Shown here: piece by piece, positions 54,613 to 64,000 of the stretch | Position numbering within the stretch: the first letter of the stretch is position 1 | Layout: each line of letters opens with the position of its first letter | Made by a program: the position numbers and the translations under genes | Notes under the pieces: model-generated | Told to the model about the DNA's origin: nothing | The model's database searches: none | What the model saw: only the letters and a program-made list of their open reading frames with translations | Assembly: GCF_900005765.1 (NCBI RefSeq) | Contig: NC_041685.1 | Location: 434,001-498,000, forward strand | Direction of reading: 5' to 3' | Length of the DNA: 64,000 nucleotides | DNA from: Plasmodium relictum | Lineage: Eukaryota > Apicomplexa > Aconoidasida > Haemosporida > Plasmodiidae

Positions 54613-56828
54613 TTATATTGTAAATAAATCTTTTAAATTAAATTCTACAACATACATTGATTTACTAGGAGACACTTTTCTAATCTGAGAAAAAAAAGAA
54701 AAAAAAAAGTATATATATATAAATTTAATCATTTACAAATTTAAGATATAAATTGTTTAATATGTTCAAAATATAATTATAATAATTTTACTTCGGTGAT
54801 TTTCATTTCTTTTGGTTTATATTGTAGATGCAATAAAATATTTTTTTCTGCATATTCATAAAAGAATTCAGGTTTCGAAAAGTAATAACAATGAATAAAA
54901 ATATTTCTTATTTCTTCATTTTCCTTTTTTTTTAAATTCTTGAAAACATCAAGAAATTCTAATGCTGTTTTTGGCAAATTCATTAATATATGGATATCAT
55001 TATAAATATTTAAATTTATATCTATTTTAAATAATTCTTGATTTTTAATATCATCTGTATTTTCATCAGAAATTTTATGATTTTTATATTTATTTTCAAA
55101 TATATTGCATAAATCTTCCTTACTCTCAAAGTTCATTTTTTTGCAATTATTGTATGTATTATTTATATCTGATGTTATAATTGATTTAAAATTATCATTA
55201 CATATATAATTATTCATTATATTATTTTCATTTGTATACTTATTATTTAAATTATATTCACCAATATTATTATTCCTATCATTATTGTTAAGGTTTTCTT
55301 TTGTTTTTTTATCATTTAAAATATTTGTATTTTTATTACTATTAGATAAATAATTTATTTCAATGTTTTTCTTATTGTTTTTATCTAAATGACTTTTTTT
55401 TTTTTTTTTTTCATCTACAGTATTTTGATTTTTGTTATTTATAAAATCGATTGATATGTTATTCATATTTTGTTTATCAATAAACATTGTTAATAGAGTA
55501 GTGTTTTTTGAGAAAATGTTTAAATTAAATAAATTTTCAAGGAATTTTCTTCCTTCTAAATTATAAGTTAGTATATTCTTTTTTTTATTTAACTTTATAT
55601 TTATATTCATATAACCATAAGCGTGTTCATTAATATCATTTGAAAAGCATAGACAATTTTTTTTACTTAATAATAAACTAAATATACCAACTCCTCCAAA
55701 AACATCAATAACAATAGAATTATTATCAACTAAATTAAATATTCGATCCCTTTCTTTTTTTAATTTAGAGTTCCAATATACTAATTCATAATTTAATTTT
55801 ACTTTAATATTATTTTCTTTTAATTCTGTAATATAATTTTCTTCACCAGCTAAAAGTTCAATATTAAATGTCCTATGTACATTATTTAAAATATCTTTTT
55901 TATTTATTACAGTTTTAATGCTTTTATTTTTATCTAAAATTATTTCAGCAATTAACTTTTTACAATCTTTTAATTTGTCACAAAAATTTAAATGTGCTAT
56001 ATGTCCTATTATTTCAAATTTATGAATTATTTCATTTATAGAAGGAAATATTTTTTTTAAAACTTCTGATGTATTCATATTATCATAACCAAAATATAAT
56101 GTTACTAGTTTTAATTTTATATTTTCATTTTTTATCAATGTAAATAATTCTTTTATATATTCTAATTTATTTGTATTATATATATTTTCTAAATTTTTTT
56201 TTTTATTGATTATTTCTTCATCACTTAAATTATAAATATCACTTTCTAAATTATTAGCATTATATTCATTTTCAATAGACAAATTTTCTGTAAATATTTT
56301 ATTTATACTTTCAAGGGTAATGCATTTATCATATTTTATTAATTCCTCAACAATTTTATTAAAATAATCATTTAAAGGTATTAATCTATAATCATCTTCA
56401 TTATTATTTGACTTATTTTCATCGGAATTATAAGAGTTAGTACTTTTCTTATTAATATCATTGATTTGCAAATTTTGATTATTTCTTTTTAAATCTCCTA
56501 AATAATTATAAATATAACTTAAAATATTTTCATTTTCTTCAAGAAAAGAATCTTTATATTCTTTAAAATTTAAAACAGATGGAAATTTATATATATCTAA
56601 TAACCAAAATTTTGCATATTTATTTTTTAGTATTTTATTTACTTTATATTTATTTAACAATAAGCAATAAGCCTTTTTTTCATACTTCAACTTTTCTTTT
56701 ACATCATTTAGATTTTGTATATTTAAGGAACTCATACTTTGAAATGTATATATATTCTTATTTGTTTTTATTAAAAAAGCATAATTATAATACAAAAGAT
56801 ACAATAAAAAAAAATTTTTTAAAAACAT
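54613..56828 (-). CDS. TRM5: tRNA (guanine-37-N1)-methyltransferase TRM5 (Met-10+ family)
   Basis: Methylates G37 next to the anticodon using SAM. The main exon 54792-56828 and a short last exon 54613-54684 (donor GTAAAA, acceptor CTCAG) give 702 aa. The last exon supplies [17 protein letters not shown], the family's conserved C-terminal strand. Motifs are [12 protein letters not shown] (the D1 domain entry), [18 protein letters not shown] (SAM loop), [20 protein letters not shown] (acidic SAM contact and following helix) and [16 protein letters not shown] (catalytic NLP). About 130 residues of Asn/Lys low complexity sit just before NLP. The start is uncertain. The ATG at 56828 begins [25 protein letters not shown], a hydrophobic/basic leader, but the frame is open to 56921 and a T-rich acceptor (ACAG, exon from 56873) in phase hints at a 5' exon. 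Mitochondrial or apicoplast import of one form is plausible. Confidence 0.88.
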
Positions 56829-58243
56829 TAAACATATTTTAAAACTAATACAAAATAAAACTAACTTGAACAACTGTAAAAAAAAAAAAAGAACCAGATC
56901 AAAATTTACCAGAAAAAACAATTAAATAAATAATATATATATATAATGTGAATTAATAAATATAAAAAGAGCTAATGCATAAATTAAAGATATCAAATAA
57001 GAAAAAAATACAATTGAAATGAAACAGTTTATATAAAATTTAATTAAACATTTTTTTTTTTGTTTTATTTAAAAATTAAAATATAGAATGAAGAATTTGA
57101 AAAATAAATTATAATTAATTACGAACATATTTTTATCTTAATAGAGGAATATAAAAATTAATTTAAATTACTATATTAAAAAAAGAAAATAAAAAATTTT
57201 GTGAGATTTCTTCTAAATTTAAAATTTATATAATTTTATTAAAATAGCTATATGAATTTCTTATATTTATTTTATTTCTTCATAAAATAAAATGGAAGTT
57301 TTAATAGCTTTATTTTAATGATTCTTTTATTACTTTTTATAAATTTTTTATATATAGAAATTTGTATATTTTTGACGGTCCCATGATAATTATTATTTCT
57401 TTTTTTATGATATTAGAATATTTTTATATAACAATTTTATTCAGTTTTATATGTGCATTCAATTAAAGTTAATATTTAATTTCCTTTTTTTTTTTTATTA
57501 AATAAAAAACAGAAAGTGAGTTATTTCATATTAAAATAATTTCTATAGAATTATATTAATTATTGAAGTTGTAGAAATATTTTTACTCCAAAAAAAAAAA
57601 AAAATAAAATAAAACGATACACATACAAATGTATGTGCATAACATATAGACGTATGAAAATATTTTTATGTAGAATATATATTTTTTTAAAAGAAAAATT
57701 TTCCTTTAAAATACTTTTATTTTGTTTCATACACATAATAAGATTTTATGAAAATAAACTAAAATAATTTTTTCTATGTATAATAAAAATTATACAAAGA
57801 AAAATCAGAATTTTATAGGATTAATAAAGTATAAGTGAAAAATAAGGTACAATGAAATTCTTCATTCGCAAATATATTTTATTAAAGATGATATATATGA
57901 AATAAGAAATACAGAAGCACTTTTCTATATATTTTATGAATATTAAAGGGAAAATTAATATATAATAATACATTTAAAAAATACCATAATTTTTTCATGT
58001 ATACATATATATATATATATAAAATATTTTACTATTAATATAGCTTATTACTTCAAAAAACAATATTTTTTTATTTTTTCTATCGTAATAATCAGAATTC
58101 TCATCATATGCAATAATTTTATATATTAAAAATATTACTATTGTATCTAATAAGTATATACATAACCAAAGAGGGAATAGTATTTTCTTTTATTTCAACT
58201 TAGTAATTCTATTTATTTCATAAAAATAATTTCTGCATATTAA

Positions 58244-58249
58244 GTGCAC
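58244..58249. promoter_or_regulatory. Candidate ApiAP2 site GTGCAC
   Basis: GTGCAC palindrome in the context AAGTGCACCGTAG, in the shared upstream region of TRM5 and the At4g15545-like gene. Confidence 0.3.
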
Positions 58250-59261
58250 CGTAGTATGTGAATAAATATTTATATTTATCTTACTATTAATTTATAGAAA
58301 TGAAATTTAAATTCACTAGATATATACAGAGAAAATATAAGAATATAAATAGAATAAACTAAATTGAAAACTAAATATAATATAATAGATATTAAAAAGG
58401 AATCTATATGCATCTTATAAATTATATTTATATTTTTTTTTCTAAAGTATTATTTTAAAAAAATAAAAAATAAAGGAAGATACGAAATTAAATTTACCTT
58501 ATGTAAATTTTTGAATAATTATAAATGTACTATATACAAATTTTTACAAATATTTTTATTTGTATTTAAAGTGCTTCATGAATTTTTCTTCTATATGAAA
58601 ATTATAAATTTCAACTTATTATTTTTTAGTTTTGATTTATTAAATATTAATTCTACTTTATTATTGAAATTTTAAAAATAATAAATATGTATATATATAT
58701 ATATACATATTTTAATGAATTATATATTTGCTTGTAGAATAAAAATAATTAGTTAATTCTCTTCTATAAATACGTAGCACTATTATAGCATATTCGTTTT
58801 TTTAAGAAATACAACATACTTTCCTAATCATTAATACAAAAAATTTAGTTTTTATAAGTTTTTTAACTTTTAAAAAAGCATTTCACTTTATACTATTATT
58901 TATGAATTACTATTTTTTGTGTATGTTTTAGTATTTTTTTAACATTATTTTTTACTAAAAATGTGAATATTTAAGTACACACACAGATTTCATATGAAAC
59001 AATAAAAAAAAAAATAAATAAATAAAATAATGAAATTTAAATGAATAGCATAATTATTTTATTTTATTATTTATATAAACAAATTCATGAAAATTATCTG
59101 CAATAAATAAAAGAAAAAAAAAAAACCTAAGGTCAGGAGAAGATATTATTAGTCTATTAATTTTTTTATATTTTTTTTATTTGTTTTTGTTATTTTTTAT
59201 TTTTTGGTTTTTGTTTTTTGTTTTTTTTTTTTTTTAATGTACTAATATTTAGTAATTATTA

Positions 59262-59267
59262 GTGCAC
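59262..59267. promoter_or_regulatory. Candidate ApiAP2 site GTGCAC
   Basis: GTGCAC palindrome in the context TTAGTGCACAAAC, about 415 bases upstream of the six-exon gene. Confidence 0.35.
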
Positions 59268-59680
59268 AAACTGAAAATAATTTAAATAAGTATTCATTTA
59301 TTATTATTATTATATATATATATATATTTACTTATATTTTTATATACATACACACATATATATTATTTTTTGTTACAAAAATTGTCAAATATATACCTTG
59401 AGATATTCTATAATTTTGTTGAAGTATAATTTTTTTTTTTTAGAACAACTAAAATATAAAAATATTTTGTCTTTTTTTTATTTATATAAAGTATTATTTT
59501 ATGTATTATTTTAATAATTCTTTTTGTAGTTGTTCAAATATTTTTTTGCTATTAATTCTTTTTTGGTTGTAATTTTTTCTTTTTTATATTGTGAAAATAA
59601 TATTATTTTGTATATATTTTTCTAGAATCATCTATTCTATTTTTATTTTTTTTTAAATTATTTGATAAAGTAAATTGAAA

Positions 59681-60803
59681 ATGTCAAACGCTGGTGTTAC
59701 AGATTTAAGTTGGCTACCTTCAGATGCAGATGGTTAATTATTTTTTTTTTTCATTATAATTATTATAAAAAAAAAATATATACCATTTTTATTCAATAAA
59801 AGTCACTTAAATACTTTTTTTTATTATTCTTCTATTTAATACATTAACATATTTTTCTCAATTAAATAATATATATAAAAATAAATTTTATTTATATATT
59901 TAATTTTTTTTTTTCTTTATTCTTTTTTTAGAGCAATTAGCATTAGGTTTTAAAATAGTAACAAATGCATATAAGACAAGAGTTAACTCACAAGAAGCAG
60001 AAATAAGATCATTAAAAGGACAGTTAACAGAAAAACAGGATCAGGTTCTATCTATTTTCATTTTGATATTGTCATTTTTTAATTATACTTTATAAAATAT
60101 TGAATTATATTTTAACATTTCTGTAATTTTCTTTTTATAAATAATCATAATATACTTGTCTTATCATATTTTTAGTTATCATCAATTCAAAAAAAATACA
60201 GTAATCTTGAGGTTCAATTGATAGAAGCAACACAAAGAGGAAATCAACTAGCCGATGAAAACAAACAATTAATTAACACTATTAAAAAAGTAAAAACTTT
60301 AAAAAATTCCATAGATAAAAAATAGAATACATTTAAATAAATGACTATCTAAAAATATTGAAAAAAATATCATAAAATCATTGTAAATATATAATTATTA
60401 TATAATTAAAATGCTTGTGCTATAAATTAGAAAAAAAAAATGGATAATGGAAAAAAATCAATTTATAAAAAGACTTTCTTTTTATTTATATTTTATGAAT
60501 GATTCTATGTAGATGATAAATTAACAAACAATATTTTTTAATTTTATACAAAAATGTTTTATATATGTTTTTTATATTTTTAGTTGAATAGAGATATTGA
60601 TAGATTAGAAAATCTAAAAAAAGCGGTTCTTAATTCTATTCAAGAAGAGCATGAAGTAGAGGATGCACATAAAGTAATATAAAAAACATGTGTATATTTA
60701 TTATATAATTTTTTTTGCTTTTCATTTTTCGTTTGAGGATAATTAATATATTTTAGTTTTATTACTTTCTTTTTTTTTTTTTTTTTTTTTTTATAATGGG
60801 AAA

Positions 60804-60896
<93 letters not shown>

Positions 60897-61937
60897 CTGT
60901 AACTTTATGTTGCACTATTTTTCTCAGCATACAAATATATAATACTTTTACATTTTTATTTTGTATTTGTACATATAAGTATATAATTAGAATTTACATG
61001 CTTAATAAAATTGTTTCTTTTATAAGATATTTGATAGTTATTAAAAGAATAGAACTTAATAAGAAAAAAATATATTTTTTTCTTAATATTATTAAAAAAT
61101 TATATATAAAAAATTAGAAATAATTGAATAAATTTCATGTATTATTCTAAATTATTATATGTTTACAACAATTCTAAGATAATTAAATTTATTTTACATT
61201 TATATATATCTTTGTTATAAAATATTTATGTATATCTATTTTCATAAAAATTATATTCAAATTGGATCTTATATATATATATATATATATTTATTTTCTT
61301 TATATTCATTTTTTTTATTTTTTTTTTTTTTTTAGTATTATTCTGCCGATGATATGTTACAAACAACAGCACCGAGAACTATGCTAGAAATTAATGGAAA
61401 CGAAGATGCTTGTCAAAGTATAATAAATAAAATAGTTAATTCTGATACACAAAATATTATCAATGGGAATTTTAACACACCTTATTTAGGAAATGTGTAA
61501 TTTCAAAAGAAGAAATAATTTTTATATTTTTTTTTTACATTTTTTTTATATAATTTTTTAAAAATATAAATTATTTATGAATATCTTTTTTTTTTTTCTT
61601 TTCTTAATTGCTGTTTTAAAAATGAATAAAAATGAAACATAGTTTTATATGAGATATTTTTATTTGTTATTTTTTTTTTTTATAAAACTTTAAATAATTT
61701 TAATATTTTTTAAATAGATCTTTAAATGAAAAAAATTCAGATGGTAGAGCTTTTTTTCGCAATGCTAGAAGTCGTTTAACTTACGAACAATTTAATCAAT
61801 TTTTAAGTAATATAAAAAAACTTAATAATCATCAACAAAAAAGAGAAGAAACACTAAAAAAAGCTCAAGCAATATTTGGAGAAAGTAATTCAGATTTATA
61901 CGAAGAATTTAAAGTACTTATATCAAAGCATTCTTAA
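59681..61937 (+). CDS. At4g15545-like coiled-coil protein, six exons, 249 aa
   Basis: Exons: 59681-59732, 59932-60044, 60176-60289, 60584-60673, 61336-61496 and 61718-61937, total 750 nt, with all phases consistent and T-rich acceptors throughout. The protein starts MSNAGVTDLSWLPSDADEQL and continues with an N-terminal coiled coil (about 20-120, for example QEAEIRSLKGQLTEKQDQLS and ADENKQLINTIKKLNRDIDR). A loop rich in Asn/Thr/Asp follows (about 125-180). The C-terminal block includes GRAFFRNARSRLTYEQFNQF, LNNHQQKREETLKKAQAIFG and DLYEEFKVLISKHS. This C-terminal block is the signature of the uncharacterised plant protein At4g15545 and its relatives (FFRQ.RSRLSYEQF...LN..KQ.REETL.KA..IFG..N.DLY..F). 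Biochemical role is unknown. Two donors are atypical (GTTAAT, GTTCTA). Convergent with the gene at the right edge. Confidence 0.88.
60801..60893. repeat. Compound microsatellite (AAAT)n(AT)n
   Basis: About eleven AAAT units (60801-60847) run directly into about 23 AT units (60847-60893), inside intron 4 of the At4g15545-like gene. They are preceded by a poly(T) tract of more than 20 bases, so the tract may form a hairpin or slip during replication. The Leu/Ile/Tyr-repeat frame read on the reverse strand is an artefact of it. Confidence 0.95.
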
Positions 61938-61992
61938 AATATAAATATTGTGTAATTTTTTAAAATAATAAAATGAAATTATTTTCATTTTT

Positions 61993-62029
<37 letters not shown>

Positions 62030-62569
62030 CATACTAATTTTATAATGTATTATAATTTTCAACTAAATTTTTCTAATTTCTACAAAATTATTATATTGAA
62101 AAAAAATTATCCAAAAAAATAAGCAATTATTTATATTAGAAAAAACATTTTATTTTCATTTTATTTTATGAATATATTTTTATAATTTTCTAAATGAAAT
62201 TAAGAAATGTTTCAATAAATAAGAATTATGAGCTCTATTTTTTTTTTAATAATTTTAATAAATGATAAAAAATACAATTATTATTATAAAATATAGGTTT
62301 AAAAAAACTTAATTTTATAAAATGTACATTTATATTTTATGTACGTAATATATATTAAAAAATAAAATATGAAAGCGAAATTTCAAAAAGATCTCATTTA
62401 TACATATATATTTTTTTTATTTGTTAGAATTTTAAAAATATTAAAACATACTAATATTGAAAATTATTAAATAATATTAAAAAAATTACAAAAAATAATT
62501 AAAAAAAAATTTTATATTTTAAAATATAATTAAAAGTATAAAAACTATTTACAATATATATACTGTAAA
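61938..62569. other. Intergenic, convergent 3' ends
   Basis: A/T-rich spacer with a very long poly(T) near 61998-62026. No gene seen. Confidence 0.6.
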
Positions 62570-63964
62570 TTATATTTTTCTTAATATTCTACTTAAGACA
62601 CCTCTGTCTCCAGAATTTTTTTTTTTTTGTTTATTTTCGCTTATTTCTTTTTTTTGAGCAGTTGCACATACTTTACTTTGCTCCATGTTTAAAAAATTAT
62701 GTGTATTAGTATAATTTTTTTCGTTTTGCTGACTATCATTATTCTGCAAAGAGTTATTTTTCACTTCAATGTTATATTCATTTTTAAAACTTATTTTGGT
62801 ACTTGGATGTTGAAAATTTTTAAAATAGTTATTACTTTGATCATTTAAAGTGTCTATGGTATTAATAATTGGTTCTACATCATAATTAATTGAATGTAAC
62901 TTTTGTTTTTTAGGATACGTATTTTTAAATTCCTTTTTATTATTTAAATCATTTAAAATATTATTTTGACAACACTTATCATTTTCAATCTTGTCTTTGT
63001 TGTTTTCTTCAACTAAAGCAAGATCATTTTTAAAATTCTCTTCTAATGTGTAATTACCTTCTTTAAAAACTGTATTATTCTCAAATACATTATTAATTTT
63101 ATTTTTTTCTAATTTAGTTGTATTTTCATAGTTACAGAATTCATCCTTGTTACTGTTATCTGCACCATTATTACATACTACATTACTATTTTTTTTAGTA
63201 GGATCAATGATACTTTTAGATGTTTGAAAAAAATTTAAATTTTTATTATCATAATCATGTATTAAAGATTTATATATTTCATGAATACTGTTATTTAAAC
63301 TTATATCGTTGCAATGATTCATGTGATAAGCAGTATAAATTGTACTTTCTCTTAAATCGTTAATATTATTTTCTATGTTTTGAAAATTTTCTAGGTTCTC
63401 ATTATCTATTTCCTCATCTTTTTTGTAATTATTAATATTTCCCTCTTTATTTAAAATATCAGATAATAATACATTTTTTCTATTTTTCATAAGTTTATTT
63501 TTATTTTCATGCTCATTACTCTTCATTTTTAAAGTTGCATACATAAATTTTTCTTTATTTTTTTTATAAGTTTCATAAGTCATTAAAATTTCATTTTCCT
63601 GATCCTCTATAGCTTGATTTTTTTCCTCATTATTATTTATATTATCATTCAAATTATTTATGTGATTATTACTACTGTTTCTATTATAACCATTTTCATT
63701 TCTTAAATTAAAAATATTTTTTTCTTCTTCAAAATTTATATCTTTTTTCTTTATAACTTCATTTTTATTACTATTTCCTAAATCTGCATTGGCTATTTCT
63801 TCATTACCATTCTTTGCAAAATTTTCATACTCATTTAATTCATATTTAAAATTATTTCTATTTATATCTTTATTGTTAGCATTATTATTCAAATACTCAC
63901 TTTTTTTTTCTGAACATTTGATGCCATAATTTAATTTAGTACTTTCATTGTCCTGCTTATTCAT
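62570..63964 (-). CDS. Asn/Lys/Glu-rich unknown protein, possibly 5' partial at the window edge
   Basis: The first ATG visible is at 63964 (MNKQDNESTKLNYGIKCSEKK, 464 aa), but the frame stays open through the right edge at 64000, so more N-terminal sequence may lie outside. The protein is almost wholly low complexity in Asn, Lys and Glu, with short better-mixed stretches (RESTIYTAYHMNHCNDISLNNSIHEIYKSLIHDYD at about 230-265 and YDVEPIINTIDTLNDQ). The C-terminus GDRGVLSRILRKI is basic and amphipathic and could be a short helix for membrane or protein contact. No domain or signal is recognised. Confidence 0.6.
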   Translation of the reverse strand: MNKQDNESTKLNYGIKCSEKKSEYLNNNANNKDINRNNFKYELNEYENFAKNGNEEIANADLGNSNKNEVIKKKDINFEEEKNIFNLRNENGYNRNSSNNHINNLNDNINNNEEKNQAIEDQENEILMTYETYKKNKEKFMYATLKMKSNEHENKNKLMKNRKNVLLSDILNKEGNINNYKKDEEIDNENLENFQNIENNINDLRESTIYTAYHMNHCNDISLNNSIHEIYKSLIHDYDNKNLNFFQTSKSIIDPTKKNSNVVCNNGADNSNKDEFCNYENTTKLEKNKINNVFENNTVFKEGNYTLEENFKNDLALVEENNKDKIENDKCCQNNILNDLNNKKEFKNTYPKKQKLHSINYDVEPIINTIDTLNDQSNNYFKNFQHPSTKISFKNEYNIEVKNNSLQNNDSQQNEKNYTNTHNFLNMEQSKVCATAQKKEISENKQKKKNSGDRGVLSRILRKI

Positions 63965-64000
63965 TTTTTCTATTTTATTCCTACTTTTACACAAATTCTC

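Larger units (their letters stand above)
56829..59680. other. Divergent promoter region, TRM5 / At4g15545-like gene
   Basis: About 2.8 kb. GTGCAC occurs at 58244-58249 and at 59262-59267, the second about 415 bases before the next ATG. No gene or RNA recognised; small exons cannot be excluded. Confidence 0.5.

Noticed and set aside
60640-60930. 96-codon - strand frame with Tyr/Ile and Leu/Phe repeats
   Set aside because: It is a translation of the (AAAT)n(AT)n microsatellite.
1-64000. tRNA, rRNA, CRISPR, transposon, prophage or subtelomeric multigene family
   Set aside because: None seen: no cloverleaf-like G/C-rich segment, no regular spacer array, no transposase or reverse transcriptase, and no var/rif/pir-type or STP1-type protein. 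A tRNAscan or Rfam run could still reveal something short.

Overview
The window looks like nuclear DNA of a malaria parasite (Plasmodium). The base composition is extremely A/T-rich, the intergenic DNA is full of poly(dA:dT) and (AT)n, exons are long and Lys/Asn-rich with low-complexity insertions, and short T-rich introns end in a pyrimidine-rich AG. Several proteins start with ER-type signals followed by Asn/Lys-rich leaders, as expected for apicoplast import. The gene order (RPN8, EF-1beta, NAD kinase, CAAX-type protease, arginyl-tRNA ligase, pseudouridine synthase, Met-10/TRM5) agrees with what I remember of P. falciparum chromosome 9 around the 0912900-0914400 loci. That is from memory and was not searched. 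Species is not decided; an avian parasite would fit the very high A/T content.

Layout. 1-5.3 kb: a Lys/Asn/Tyr-rich unknown protein on + (probably two exons), then an 84-aa protein. 5.4-9.9 kb: TRM6 (-) and the proteasome subunit RPN8 (+, two exons). 10.3-17.6 kb, all on -: a five-exon LLP-like basic protein, a helical-repeat organellar-type protein, and a WD40 protein whose C-terminus matches WRAP53/TCAB1. 18-27 kb: a 48-aa single-pass microprotein (-), EF-1beta (+), NADK2-type NAD kinase (-), a two-domain EF-P (-), and a CPBP/Abi intramembrane protease (-). 27-35 kb on +: a 1043-aa helical protein, a 583-aa signal-bearing unknown, and a 69-aa MGC acyl-anchor protein. 35-41 kb: organellar arginyl-tRNA ligase (-) and an RluA-type pseudouridine synthase (+). 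42-45.5 kb: a coiled-coil protein (-). 45.5-49.8 kb: a 4.3-kb stretch without a recognisable gene but with hairpins. 49.8-57 kb: a four-exon lysophospholipid acyltransferase (-), a signal-anchored unknown (+), and TRM5 (-). 59.7-62 kb: a six-exon At4g15545-like coiled-coil protein (+). 62.6 kb to the edge: an Asn-rich protein (-).

Functional theme. Many genes serve translation and tRNA maturation: TRM6, TRM5, pseudouridine synthase, ArgRS, EF-P and EF-1beta. Several of these, together with the CPBP protease and some unknowns, carry leaders for an organelle. This reads as ordinary syntenic core chromosome, not a subtelomeric or mobile region. I saw no tRNA, rRNA, CRISPR array, transposon or viral gene. 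Exon joins were worked out by hand from reading frame, GT/AG and family similarity. Each multi-exon total given below divides by three.
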